A stretch of 64,000 nt of DNA from Owenia fusiformis (Eukaryota; Annelida; Polychaeta; Sabellida; Oweniidae): NCBI GenBank assembly GCA_903813345.2, contig CAIIXF020000001.1:34319366-34383365 (forward strand), written 5' to 3'. Under the pieces are notes generated by a model. It searched no databases. It was not told where the DNA came from and saw only the letters and a list, made by a program, of their open reading frames with translations. The translations under genes were made by a program, and so were the position numbers. Below are positions 12,585 to 24,145 of this stretch, piece by piece. The stretch's first letter is position 1, and each line of letters starts with the position of its first letter.

Positions 12585-13299
12585 TTGAACTGTATTATTC
12601 ATGTATTTGTACATATGTTAAAAGTAAAATTGAATAAAATAAAAAAATAAAATAAAAAAAAAATAAGCAAATCTAATATTCAGTATCTTGAGCCATATCT
12701 CATTAGAATTGGTCCATGATAAATGGAGATATTGACATTTTAAGACCATATAGGGGTATGTTGCGATTTCCCTGGAAGATGTTTTGTCTTTGGAAACTTA
12801 GATCATTTCTTTGGATCACAATAACTTTACAACAAACAGAGGCAGTATGCGAATGTTTATACCATAATGTGCGGGATTCAAAACCAAACAAAGTCAGAAA
12901 CCATTAGGTTTTTCAGATTGCAGCTAAAAATACTTCCACAGGAAGATTGTTGAAGGGTTGACGAATCGGAAATAATGAAGTTCACATTCTATTGATTTTC
13001 AGTGATGTTTGATTAGGGCTTGTAATATCTGTAAATTTCAAGACTACAAAAAATGTATGGTACATGTACCAACAAAGACCTTCGTCTACAACATGTGAAA
13101 AGTGAAAGGTAATATGGGAAATATAGCCTGTTGTAACAGTTCACTTTTTGGACCACCCTGTATATTGACATGGAATTGAAGAGGAAACATACACATCTCA
13201 AGAAAAAAGGTTTATCTACAACATGCAATTGGTTTTAAAAGCAAATGGAAGAATGAGTTATTTGGAAAAAGTCTAAGTGGACCAATAGTCTGTTAAATG

Positions 13300-13720
13300 G
13301 ATCTGTTCTTTGTAGAAAATCTGATTTTCCCGAAATGGCAATGACAAGATTTATTGAAAAACCTTCAAAATGGCCGCAAGAAAACAAGATGGCCACCCAA
13401 AAGTTAATCAGCTCTAAAACTTGATATCCTTTATCATGAATTTAAAGAAAATACGATGATCGGTTTTCCTGAAATAGAAGGACAAGATTTATCGAAAAAC
13501 CCTCAAAATGGCCACCAGAAAACAAAATGGCCACCCAAAAGTTAATCAGCTCTTAGATCTTGATATCCACTATCATGTGTGAATTTGGGGAAAATCTGAT
13601 GAGGTTTTTTTTTTGAAATGGCAATGACAAGATTTATCGAAAAACTTCAAAATGGCCGCCAGAAAACAAGATGGCCACACAAAAGTAAATATCAGCTCTC
13701 TAACTTGATATTCTCTATCA
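13300..13720 (+). repeat. Satellite-like array, right part
   Basis: About three units of the same repeat seen at 6555-6850, each with AATGGC.GCCAGAAAACAA, GATGGCCAC and AGTTAATCAGCTCT. Together with the left part it shows that the mariner-type element inserted into an existing array. Confidence 0.7.
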
Positions 13721-13890
13721 TCTTACGAAGCATATCAGTTGAAAAAAATACTAGAAGGCATTTTACCATGTACTGCCACTTGGTAAAATAGTTAAAATAA
13801 TATAGAATAAAATGTTTAATATACTGCTAAATAAGTTGCATTAAGAGAGAATCGTAGAGAATATTTTTTCCTGTATAATAGGCAGTTATT

Positions 13891-14648
13891 AGACTCCAGA
13901 TTGAAAATCTGGAGTCTATTGCTTTTGCCTGTATTCTTATTATTCTTATTATTCTTATTAGCACGTTTTCTCAGTAACTAGAAGACTTAGAGTAAATCTA
14001 ATTACATGGTCAGGCAGGGTATGTGACCTAGTTTCTGGGAAATGAGGTCAAATTTTTATCTAGGTCAAGGGTCAAAATCTAGGTCAAATCTACAAATTGT
14101 CAATTATCTTTGTTATGGTTAATTATTTTTTCTCAATTATTTTTTCATCGTGTAGCTAAGAAGGAGCGCTTTTAAGTGAACTAATTTTTTTTATTGTTAC
14201 TTTTAAGAATTTTGAAAAATTTGACTTAAAAAAAAAGTTGAATTTTTTAAATGTTCCAAATCCATTAAAATTGGTATTAATTTAATAGAAAATTGTCTCA
14301 AGATTCTGAATCTGAAAACGAAATTGTGATCCGACTCCCGGTTCAGGAGTTAAGACATTTTGAAATTTTGAAAAAATGATTTGATGATATCCCCATGTCA
14401 TGTCAATCGGACCGATATTTTTTTATTTCTCATTAATATCAAAGTTCAAATCAAAGTTTTAATAGAAAATTTTCTCAGGGTTCCGAATCTGAAAACAAAA
14501 TTGAGATCCGACTTCCGGTTTAGAAGTTATGGGCTTTTGAAATCTCAAAAAAATCCCACCGCTGCCACCAAATTGTAACAATCTCAACCCTTTCATTAAT
14601 ATCAGATCTCAAAATGGATTTGAGATAAACAATCTAAATCTGGAGTCT
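13891..14648 (-). mobile_element. Hairpin-ended element resembling a non-autonomous Helitron2/Helentron
   Basis: The left end is a perfect 12-bp hairpin: AGACTCCAGATT (13891-13902), loop GAA, AATCTGGAGTCT (13906-13917). The right end is a single copy of AATCTGGAGTCT (14637-14648), an asymmetric terminal inverted repeat. The hairpin is followed by ATTGCTTTTGCC and a TTATTATTC microsatellite. The flanks are T at both sides, compatible with insertion between two T. Asymmetric inverted repeats, one terminal hairpin, a nearby microsatellite and T/T insertion are described for Helitron2/Helentron elements, which would make this copy minus-oriented. No coding sequence is present. The body has several AGGTCA repeats. 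Confidence 0.5.
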
Positions 14649-14874
14649 TGAATTGAACTTGTTCAATTTCTCCAATCTAGTTTCTTTTATTATAGCGGAA
14701 AAAAATATAATACGTATTTTTAAGAATTATTTTTGATTTAATAATATTATTCGTGTATTATTTAAAGAGAACAACATATAATACCATATAATATAGAATA
14801 ATATTCCTGTCAGGAGCAAATAATATGTTGGCATTTGCAATCAAAAACCGATTATCACTGTTATTTTCAAGCCG

Positions 14875-17290
14875 TTAATCCCTAATTATTCAATTCCTAT
14901 GAAATGAGTTTCATTCATACTGATAATTGATCCATTTGTTAGGGCTAATGGATTAATCTCTACAGCTGATGGCTCTTAATTCCACAAAAATAATTTGCAA
15001 AATAAGTTTTTACAAACATATTTGATTATATAATGTCCCTAATGTTATGATTAACATTGTGTTAAATTTTTGATTCAATCAATTAATTCATTGTAAAGTT
15101 AATTTTTGAATTCTTAATTAATTGGTTTTCCTCACATTTTTATTCCATTGTTTCTCTGTCACATTTAGTTTATAGCAAACAACATTTAAATCGATCCCTT
15201 CTTACACAGGTACAAACAACCACCTGTATTCACTTTGCCAACCAGAAAAACAGGCATGACACGAAACTGCTCAATATTCAATAAACACATTACGCATTTT
15301 ATACAGACCCTTAGCCAAGGACCCCCCCCCCCTCCCCGTGGCCAACAATACTTTCAAAATCATGTAGTTTTTCACCATTCAAATACATGTATTGACATTC
15401 CAGAGCAACAAGCTTTAATCCCTAATTATTCAATTTCCATGATTTGAGTTTTGTTCACACTGATAAATAATCTGTTTGTTAGAGTTAAGGGATTAATTTC
15501 TAAAGCAGTTGGTTCTAATTTCAGCTGAAAAATAAATTGCAAATTTAGTTTTTCATATTTATTTGATTGTATAATGTCCCTTATGTTATGATTAACATTG
15601 TGTTAAAATTTGGACTTAATTCATCCATTTAACAGAAAGTTAATTTTTAATCAATGGGTTTCCTCACATTTTTACCCCATTGGGTTTCCTCACAATTTAA
15701 CTCAATTGTTTCTCTGTCAAATTAAGTTTACAACAAACAACACTTAAAGCCCCCTCTTACACAAACACCTTTAATCACTTCACAAACAACACAAAACATT
15801 TATGACACGAAACTGCTATATATCAATACATTATGAATTTGGTATTGGTCCATGGCCAGGGAGGGAGGGGGTCGTTGGGTTCAAGTAAACCCCTTCTCCC
15901 TTTGCCAAAATTCTTTCAAAATCCTACATTTTTTACCAATCTGAGCACTGTTAAGTGATTTTGGGCCAAAATTATCAATTGTGACCCCTTGGTTTGTTTT
16001 GAAAATTGATCCCCTGGGCTAAAACTTATTACGAGCCTGTAATATATTGGATGTATTGCTTCGATTTCTTCTGGCAAATCACTGATAATAAATTAGGAAA
16101 CGTGCATTAGATTAACTGATACAAGTGGCCCATGCTAAAACAAAATTAAAACTTGTATTCTCTCACATTTCATAATTCGTGTGTTTTTTGTTATCCATAT
16201 ACACTGTAATATCTGAGATATACATGTAAACCAGGGATATAAACAACAGATTAGTCCATGATGGAATACATTTGTTTCTACTATAATTGGACCATTTCTT
16301 TTAATTAAAGCTGGTTTTATTAACCTTTCTTTGTTTTCCATTTCCAAATACATATTCAATATGTTTAGTTGTTTGATAATGAAAATAAAGAAGCGGGGAC
16401 ATTTTACATTTATTCTTAATGTTTCATCTGACAAAGCGCTGATTATGCTTTGAGCAAATTGGTGCATGGTAGAACAAACTGATGTAAATAACATATTGGC
16501 ATGTGGTACATGTATGTCAGAGCAATATGATAAGTAAAACTTTAATCCCCAATTACTCAATTTCTTTAATATGAGTTTCGTTAACACTGATGCTAATCTG
16601 TTTGTTTGTTGCAATGGATTAATTTCCTACAGCCAACAGTTCTAAGTTTCACAAAAAAAATTCAAAAATTCAGTTTTTCATATTTTTTTGATTGTATAAT
16701 GTCCCTAATGTTATGATTTACATTGTGTTAAAATTTGGATTAAATTGATTGACTCAACGGAAAGTTGATTATTAATCAATGAATTTCCTCACATTTTCAC
16801 TCCATTGTTTGTCAGCCATAATAAGTTTAAAAAGCTAAAAACATTACGCATTTAATACAGGCCTGTACCTAACGAATACCGATCCCCTCCCCTTGGTCAA
16901 CAATTCTTTCAAAATCATGCAGATTTTCATCATTCACATTCATGTATTGAATTCAGAGCAATATAAGTAATACTTTAATCCCTAAGTTTTTTCAATTTCT
17001 ATGAGATGAGTTTTGTTCACTGATTACTAATCTGTTTGTGAGAGTTAATCCGTTTGTTGGAGTTAATGGATTAATATCTAGAGCCGATTGTTCTAATTTC
17101 CACAAAAAAATAATTTGCAAATTAAATTATTCATATTTGTTTTATTGTATAGAATCCATCTTTCTATGATTAACATTGTGTTAAAATTTGGATTGAATCG
17201 ATTAACTCATTGGAAAGTTAATGTTTTGATTTTTAATTGATGACTTTTTCACACTTTTACTCCATTGTTAACATTAATTTCAATCAAGTT
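14875..17290 (+). repeat. Four copies of a roughly 450-540 bp repeat
   Basis: Copies begin at about 14875, 15415, 16542 and 16975 with TAATCCC.AATTATTCAATT. Each continues through ATGAGTTT.GTTCA, GTTA.TGGATTAAT, TATAATGTCCCTAATGTTATG, ATTAACATTGTGTTAAAATT and CCTCACATTTTTA, ending near GCCAACAATTCTTTCAAAATC. Copies 1-2 and 3-4 are nearly adjacent; about 600 bp of other sequence (15,940-16,535) follows copy 2. A 159-codon minus-strand frame at 16135-16614 overlaps copy 3 and shows no protein-like features. Identity of the repeat is unknown. Confidence 0.7.
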
Positions 17291-18029
17291 AAATTTCTTT
17301 CTTCTAAACATTTATTTGTAAATATTTTTCAAATAGAAATATAACAATCAAAATAAAATAAGTGTGACATGTGTAAGTAATAGAGATGAGAAGGCCAGTA
17401 GAATGGTTGATCCTAATAACCATGCCATGCTGTGCATTCTTTGTTTTGTTTGGTTAAGTAATTAACCAGATGGATTGTACATCAAGTTGGACGAGAATAA
17501 TCGAGTATAATATTTTTTAGAACCCAAATAATACAATATAATTTGATATATTCTGCTTAGATTGGAAAATACTAGAAAATAATAATTTTTAGAATGGCAA
17601 AAATTCTATATAAACTGCAATCATCAGTTTGGATTGATAAATATGACCAAATAATATTTTAGAAAGACAGAATAAATATAAATTGGCGCAAATAATTCTA
17701 AAAAATAATATTATACTGGGAATAAAACATCCTGCTACATTTTCTTATTGAGATAATCGGATTTGGTAAATGTTTATATGTACAAATAATATATTTGGAT
17801 CTCACTTATTTCTAATTATATTATATTAATCTCTATATAATATAGTATATTATGCTGATTATATTTTTTTCCTTCATAATATAATATAATAATTACAATA
17901 CTGAATGGAAATACTGTATTATAACGCATCTTTTTACACAAATATCCGAAAATAAAACATCTTTATATCTATTATTTTATTGATTTCACCAAGTGTGCGC
18001 CTATTCATTTGGCAATTCAGTGGTAAACT
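17291..18029. other. Very AT-rich low-complexity DNA
   Basis: Dominated by AATAATATT, TATAATATA and similar motifs, especially 17,500-17,920. A similar AT-rich patch is at 14,690-14,830. No gene. Confidence 0.6.
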
Positions 18030-18290
18030 TCGGATTTGGAGAAAATCCGATGAGTGGTTTTCCTGAAATGGCGATGACAAGATTTATCAAAAAACCAAAA
18101 GTTAATCAGCTCTAGATCCTCTATCATGTGTCCGAATTTGGAGAAAATCTGATGAGCGGTTTTCCTAAAATGGCGATGGCAAGATTCATCAAAAAACCTT
18201 CTAAATATCTGCCAGAAAAAAAAATGGCTGCCAAAAAGTGCAGATTATCATCTCTAGAACTTGATATCCTCTATTGATACTGTCCCCAGC
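18030..18290 (+). repeat. Satellite-like unit family, third block
   Basis: About two degenerate units of the repeat at 6555-6850, with GAGTGGTTTTCCTGAAATGG, CGATGACAAGATTTATC and AGTTAATCAGCTCTAG. It runs directly into the dispersed repeat at 18,291. Confidence 0.6.
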
Positions 18291-18795
18291 TCCGATTTTG
18301 GTGATCGGCTAGTAAAAAAGGTTTGAGGGTGTCATTTTGTTGACACTCTCTAGAGTAAAATATCTTAACTTGAATAAAAATGTGTGGTAAGTGAATTCGC
18401 TATGGGCAGTTAAAGTGATGCCATCTATTCATTTTCAAACATGGGGGTAGGGATTTAAAATATTTTTTAATGTAGGTAAATGGAAAATGTAAGCAAAATA
18501 CCAAGACTATCTTATGGCAAACATAAAAGGGAATGAGTAAAAATTATTTGAGGTGGATCGGGCCAGGAATTAAGTCAAAATTTGAAGTTCACTACAGTGG
18601 CCCCACCTATTTTCGCACTTTTACCACAAAGAATAACTTATTTTAGCTTTAGTAAGGGTCTTATATTTTTAACTTATTATGAATATTATAAGGGGAGGTA
18701 TGGGACATATTATGCATGGGGAGTTATATTTCTAAAATATTTCTATGAAGTAAAAAAAAATAGATAAGTAATATATGACGTTTTATCAGATTTTG
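18291..18795 (+). repeat. Dispersed repeat, copy A (inverted copy at 46,078-46,560)
   Basis: The segment from GTCCCCAGCTCCGATTT to ATATATGACGTTTT recurs in inverse orientation at 46,078-46,560 with high similarity. Both copies are joined to the satellite-like unit at the same side. A 61-codon frame (18582-18767) stays open in both copies, 61 codons here and 62 in the other. It has no domain that I recognise, and I do not call it a gene. Confidence 0.65.
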
Positions 18796-19877
18796 TTAAA
18801 ACTTTCCAAAAAACATACATTATCTAGAACATACATGCATATTGTTGGTATAACCAGAACAACGGCAACGCCAAAGCGTAGCGAATCCCATCGAACATTT
18901 TTCAGAAGGGCACCTTTTACCAAAAGTGTCATTAGACAGTGTGCCATGCTTATAATATTCACATACCAAATATGAACAAAATCACTCTACTACTTTTCGA
19001 GTTATAGTAAAATACGTTAAAATGGTGGCCATTTTGAAAAATGGCCGCCTTCTACCAAAAGTCTCATTAGACAGTGTGCCATGCTTATAGTATTCACATA
19101 CCAAATGTGAACAAAATCGCTCCACTACTTTTCGAGTTATAGTAAAATACGTTAAAATGGTGGCCATTTTGAAAAATGGCCGCCTTCTACCAAAAGTGTC
19201 AATAGACAGTGTACCATGCTTATACGTATTCACGTACCAAGTATGAACAAAATCGCTCCACTACTTTTCAAGTTATAGTAAAATAAGTTAAAATGGCAGC
19301 CATTTTTCAAAATGTCCACCATTTTTCAAAATGGCCGCCTTCTACCAAAAGTGTCATTAGACAGTGTGCCATGCTTACAGTGTTCACATACCGAATATGA
19401 ACAAAATCGCTCCACTACTTTTCGAGTTATGGTAAAATACGTTAAAATGGCCGCCATTTTGAAAAATGTCCGCCATTTTTCAAAATGGCCGCCTTCTACC
19501 AAAAGTGTCATTAGACAGTGTGCCATGCTTATAGTATTCACATACCAAATATGAACAAAATCGCTCCACAACTTTTCGAGTTACTTTTCGTAAAATAACG
19601 AGTAAAGGCCGCCATTTTTCAAGATGGCTGCCATGTGCTTTTTTAATATCTACATTTCTAGCTTTATTAATGTCCTATATAATTTTTACATTTAAAACAT
19701 ATTGCTATTACAGTCTTACATATTGTACCTAAATTACTGTAAAATCGGCACTAAAATGGCTGCCATTTTTAAATGAGTGGCCATTTTGAAAATCGGCTTT
19801 CAAGCAGAACTTCTACCCCCATAGGGTATATGTGTACAAAAGATGAATAAAATCGGGCCAACGGTATTTGAGTTCTA

Positions 19878-19899
19878 TTAGGTTAGGGTTAGGGTTAGG
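19878..19899 (+). repeat. Short interstitial telomere-like TTAGGG tract
   Basis: Reads TTAGG followed by two full TTAGGG-type units and a partial one. It sits next to a GGAC/GGAT tract inside the composite element. Too short to imply a former chromosome end. Confidence 0.8.
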
Positions 19900-19911
19900 T
19901 ACAGACGTACG

Positions 19912-19997
19912 TACGGACGGATGGACGGACGGATGGACGGACGGATGGATGGACGGACGGACGGACGGACGGATGGACGGACGGATGGACGGATGGA
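19912..19997 (+). repeat. GGAC/GGAT tetranucleotide microsatellite
   Basis: About twenty interspersed GGAC and GGAT units. Related tracts occupy the same place in copies 1 (about 8655-8683) and 3 (about 53,110-53,165) of the composite element, so the microsatellite is part of the element. Confidence 0.85.
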
Positions 19998-20040
19998 GGC
20001 GTTCCCTTTATCCCTCCGAACTTCGTTCAATGGGATAATA

Positions 20041-21776
20041 ATTATGAAACGTATCACTGGTATATAGTTTTATCATGTTCTTGAGTTTCAGGATGTTCTT
20101 TTTAAGAAATGTGACATTTAGATTAAAAATAGCTGTTTCCATTGCCTCTTTTTAGCCATTTTATTGCCATAGGTTAAAATAACGTATTTTTGTCTTTACA
20201 ACATAAATCTTTGTTTAGACACTATATCCATATATTTGATATTTTATTAATTTGGGACACAATTATTGTATCCCAACTTATTAAAATGTGCAAATCATTA
20301 TTGAAGACACCAGATGCCAATTATAAGACAACTTTGTTGTGCCCCTACGTTCAAAAACATCTTCAAAAGTGAAGTCACCTTTCAAAACATGCTCAAGCCC
20401 GTAGGGCAATCTATAATACATGTATACTTGTCTACTTAATGGCTCAAGAAACTGATCCATTTTATCAGGGTGTATTTCATCGGTCAATTATATAAACTAA
20501 GTATAAGAACAGTATTGAGTAGTTTCTTATAAATAAAGTACTTTCATGCACATCATATTATGTGTACATTGTACTACAAATGAAATTATGATATACATTG
20601 TATATACCATATCCATTGAAATGAATTGAAATGTTGGAATTCATTTTTTCATCCTTTGAAAATTAAAGATTCATTCTATAGTTGAACATTGTTATTATGA
20701 GATGAATTCTAAAGATATGTTATCAATCTAGTAAAATATATACTCAAAAATAAGAAAGTGATGTGATCTTTAGCAACAGTAAAAGTGTTATCATTTTATT
20801 TTATGAAAAAGATGGCTATTAATGAGCTTCATCAAACAATCTACCAGAGCCTATGTTTGCTATGGAAATCTAAAATGCCTGAGAAAAACTGAGTCCAAGA
20901 AAGGAAAGACATATGTTTTGGGTGTTGATCATGATTTCCTCATATACAAGATATACTGTACATATCATTTTATGTTTTAAACAGAAATGGCTTTTAATCC
21001 TCACATATCTCTTAAAGGGAGTATCAGATCTAGCATAACAACCTTAACAAAACATTGTTTCAATTTGAGAATATTTTGGGTTCATAGCAAGTCTTGCCAT
21101 GTCTATTTTTTAAAATATTCATACTTCATTTAAGGAAAACTTAAGATTTTTCAATAAGGTATTCATTTTTATATCAATGTGTTTACCACATTTGTTACTT
21201 TCCCCTATTTTATATTTCGAATCCTAAATAACTTCACCAATTTATAACATGTTGCAAATCATTTGAGAGATATTATATCTGACATCATTAGATATATAAT
21301 GTTAGTTCAATTGGTCATGTTGCTTACAATTTTGTCAACCTTTAGATCTGATTCCCGTTTTAGTTATATTTTGAAATAATACCTCCAAAGGTGAAAACAG
21401 TGCATGTATTCCTTTGAGGGTAAATAGGGGTGCAATTTTCAAAATGTGAACCATAGGGGTTGATATGCTCTATTATCTGACCATCAAAGAACAGCAAAAC
21501 CTACCTAGTTGGAACACCTTTGGCACTTTAAAAAGTGTATAGAGGTTTATTTAACATTAAGTCAGGTGGTCCTGGGACTTTGAAAGTGTTCCATTAACAG
21601 AGGTGTTCTACTTCTGTAGGTGTTCTACTTTACAGGTTTCACAGTGTGTTGATTTTCTATGAAAACACAATAGATGCCAATCTTTGTTACATCTAAAGCA
21701 ATACTAAGGACCTCTAGCTAATCTAGCTAATCCAGGGGCTTGAAGTAACACACAAAAGCAGCTCAATACAAAATGA
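20041..21776. other. No known gene; one unassigned small frame
   Basis: Mostly AT-rich unique DNA. On the minus strand, an ATG frame of 59 codons (about 20,457 to 20,281) encodes a mixed-composition, protein-like peptide beginning MDQFLEPLSRQVYMYYRLPY and ending in a stop. I do not recognise it. It could be a fragment of a host or element gene or chance. A 19-bp near-tandem repeat begins near 21,845 inside the next feature. Confidence 0.35.
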
Positions 21777-23163
21777 TGTAAAACTATAAAACACTGATTT
21801 ATTTCAAAATATATGCAAATGGAATAAAATATCTGGTTTAAAGTGACAATCTAGCTTAAAGTGAATAGCTAGCTTAAAGTGAATAGTTAGCTTAAAGTGA
21901 ATAGCTAGCTTAAAGTGAATAGCTAACTTAAAGTGAATAGCTACTACTTTTTGCAAGGCCTGACTTCGTCGCTAACATGCTAAATATAAGAGTTAGCTGA
22001 CGTTTGGGAGTCTGACTTACCTTCTAAAGGTTAGAACCCGAATCTTAATGAAACCATATCACCTTTGTTCCGTCAACCATGGAGCATTTGCCACAACATC
22101 CAAGAGGTAAATCATGGACCGAGAAAATGAATGATTTCCTTGTAAGTTTCGGAAGTTTCAATACGAAAAATTACCGAACATATATGAAAACCGAATATTT
22201 GTTCGTTGTTTTCACGATTTACAGGTTCGTATGTTCTTCAATGTTTTGGTCTAAATTATAAAGCATCACCAACAGGTCTTACTCTATTAATCGACTAATA
22301 CAGCAGACGGCTCATATTTCTACGTAGCATTTCGTTCAGACAAATAGTGGGACTGTAGATCACGCAGTTTCGTTCGTTGCGTACTTCACTCGAAATTGGT
22401 AATTTTATATTGGCTACTTCACTTAGCTTGGCGGATGTAGAACATTGCTTAATATTCCTTTTAATTTTCACACCAGACATGCTTGGTTGACACGTCAACA
22501 AAGTAAAGTTCAAGGGTCAATGCGTTATTTCGTGATAACTACAACGCCTTCCCGAAAGTCAACATTGATGAAAAATGAAAAAGTCGGAAAAGCATTTACA
22601 CTAATTTCTATCAAATGCTATGTTTATGCATCATCATCGACGCAACAAAGGTGATATGGTTTCATTAAGATTCGGGTTCTAACCTTTAGAAGGTAAGTCA
22701 GACTCCCAAACGTCAGCTAACTCTTATATTTAGCATGTTAGCGACGAAGTCAGGCCTTGCAAAAAGAAGTAACTTAAAGTGAATACTATCTAGCTCAAAA
22801 TGAATATCGAGCTTAAATTGAATACTATCTAGCTTAAAATCTATCTGTCTAAATGACCAAAATCTATCTGCCTAAATGACCAAAATCTATCTGCCTAAAT
22901 GACCAGGCCACCCGCTAGGGCACCCACACTTGACCCTAAATATATCTCAACAGGGTGGTGAGTATTAGCACTAGAAAGCCTACTGGTAGACCCGTGGCAG
23001 GTCCTGGCTGTTTGAAAGTTGAGGCTAATACTGAAGAAAACATGTGAAGTGTGAATGAAAGTTAAGCTCCCAGCAGGGTTTGATTAGCCTATAGAAAACT
23101 GTAAAATGAAATATTTAGCCCTCCATAACAGGGTTATAAAAAATATAAAATCTGAATGTCACA
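21777..23163 (-). repeat. Candidate 3' LTR, interrupted by a MITE
   Basis: Apart from the insertion 21947-22766, this sequence matches 35,107-35,638 with only a few differences. Read on the minus strand it begins TGTGACATTC and ends TTACATCA, so it has TG...CA termini. It includes a tandem 18-19 bp motif (AGCTTAAAGTGAATAGCT). The Ty3-type genes lie between the two copies on the same strand, which suggests LTRs. Against this, the best polypurine candidate (AAGGGGAGGA, minus strand, 23306-23315) is about 150 bp from the boundary, no primer-binding site is clear, and the outer flanks do not show an obvious target duplication. Independent solo insertions of one repeat are the alternative. Confidence 0.45.
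21947..22766. mobile_element. MITE with 123-bp perfect terminal inverted repeats
   Basis: Arms 21947-22069 and 22644-22766 are exact inverted copies, beginning CTTTTTGCAAGGCC. The uninterrupted sister sequence near 35,270 shows the empty site. Because the insertion lies in a tandem motif, the target duplication cannot be read unambiguously. Perfect arms suggest recent movement. The 574-bp centre has an ATG in good context at 22079 followed about 63 bp later by GTAAGT, resembling a captured first exon, but I cannot name a source gene. Confidence 0.85.
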
Positions 23164-23617
23164 CACACGCGGACATTGTCATAATTTGTCCCAAATTATC
23201 CTTAACATAGGCTTACCACAGGAATATAAAAACTTAACTGAAAAACATTAAACTGTCACACGCACGTGGGAAAATAACAATATGAAGTACCATTATAAAG
23301 GTTTATCCTCCCCTTAATAGCATCCACTACCTAAAATGGTAGTTTATAAAATTATAATCTCATATTACAAAGTAACTGTAAACACCAAACTTTTTATGTG
23401 ATTTTAATTTTTTTTTTAAACACGAACTACTTTCAAAATATAAAATTCTCTTTCTAGTTCACCTGTACTTAAATTACCACATTTAGATACACCCTAAAAA
23501 ATATACCGCAAATTACACCGCAAAATCAGAGGGTTGCGATTTTTTGAATGCTGCGCAAAGGGTATCTATGTTTTTTTCCTTCATTATCATCTTCATCTTT
23601 GTCACTATTTTTATCTC

Positions 23618-24145
23618 TCATCTTTGGTGGCAATTCTTTAATGTCTCTCCCATTACACATTTGGTAACAGATTCATCATCAGCTTGTTTTATTGTATAGA
23701 CGTCATCTTTCTTTGATACTATTTCATAAATTTCTTCTTCATACAAGTCTTGTATTTTGTTCCTTCCACTTATTCGTTTCCTGTTTAATACTTTGCTTCC
23801 CATGTTTAGGTCATCTGTCCTTGATTTCTTATCATGAAGATCCTTTCTTCTATCAGCTTCTGTCTCTATTCTTTTCAAGGCTATTTGGTTCGCGTCTTGT
23901 AGCTTCTGTTTGTGTTGTTTAATCCAATCCTCATCTTCGTCCGTTTCTCCTTCACTGACATCAAATTGAATGCAGATAGGTAGTCTTGGATGTCTCCCGA
24001 ACATTAAATAGAACGGTGAGTACCCTGTAGTGCTATGTGGTGTGATGTTGTAGCAGTATGTGAGTTCTCGGATGTATTCTGGCCACTTCCTTTTCTTATC
24101 TTGTTCTAAAGTTGTAAGAAGTGAATGTAGTGTTCTGTTGTAAGT
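23618..24145 (-). pseudogene. Integrase C-terminal part, displaced by a frameshift
   Basis: Directly after the catalytic Glu of the main pol frame, the similarity to gypsy-type integrases continues in the -1 frame and stays open to 23618. It contains MFGRHPRLPI (about 24004), the conserved block after the catalytic core, then a basic, charged tail and a short beta-rich region (YEIVSKKDDVYTIKQ) resembling a GPY/F-type C-terminal domain. A one-base deletion near 24,145 would explain the break. As it stands integrase lacks this tail, so the copy is probably unable to integrate on its own. Confidence 0.8.

Larger units (their letters stand above)
8991..12662 (+). mobile_element. 5'-truncated L1/Tx1-type LINE with 13-bp target-site duplication
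   Basis: ATAAGCAAATCTA occurs immediately before (8978-8990) and after (12663-12675) the insert, and the insert ends in an A-rich tail (AATAAAATAAAAAAATAAAA region). This is the signature of target-primed reverse transcription. ORF1 and the N-terminal part of the endonuclease are missing, so the copy was 5'-truncated on insertion. The remaining ORF2 is broken into frames 1, 3, 2, 3, 2 and 3 along its length, and catalytic residues are lost. The copy is dead. Clade assignment rests on recognising L1/Tx1-like motifs. Confidence 0.9.
6896..13160 (+). mobile_element. Mariner-type element with long inverted repeats, filled by nested insertions
   Basis: Both ends begin CAGGGTGGTCCAAAAA and are flanked by TA (6894-6895 and 13161-13162), the target duplication typical of Tc1/mariner elements. 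The inverted repeats extend about 160-170 bp (6896-7066 and 13001-13160), diverged but alignable over blocks such as CAACAGGCTATATTT and TTGTTGG.....ATTACAAG. No transposase frame survives in the leftover core (7067-7145, 8721-8977, 12676-13000). I infer a non-autonomous or gutted copy. It contains a composite repeat element and a LINE, so it is older than both. Confidence 0.7.
18858..20040 (+). repeat. Composite element, copy 2 (most complete)
   Basis: The left end has hairpin ACGC-CAAA-GCGT (18868-18879) and AATCCCATCGAAC; the right end has CCGAACTTCGTTCAATGGGAT. The core holds five tandem units of 136-155 bp marked by TACCAAAAGTGTCATTAGAC at about 18918, 19054, 19190, 19345 and 19497, each with AATGGCCGCCATTTTGAAAA. 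A three-unit TTAGGG tract (19878-19899) and a GGAC/GGAT tetranucleotide tract (19912-19997) precede the right hairpin. Ends, hairpins and tetranucleotide match copy 1, but the tandem monomer differs, so the ends are conserved while the filling is not. Confidence 0.75.

Noticed and set aside
16135-16614. A 159-codon minus-strand open frame
   Set aside because: It overlaps one copy of a four-copy non-coding repeat, its composition is that of AT-rich noise, and no motif is visible.
19878-19899. A former telomere or fusion point
   Set aside because: Only about three TTAGGG units, adjacent to a tetranucleotide inside a repeat element. Length is far too short.
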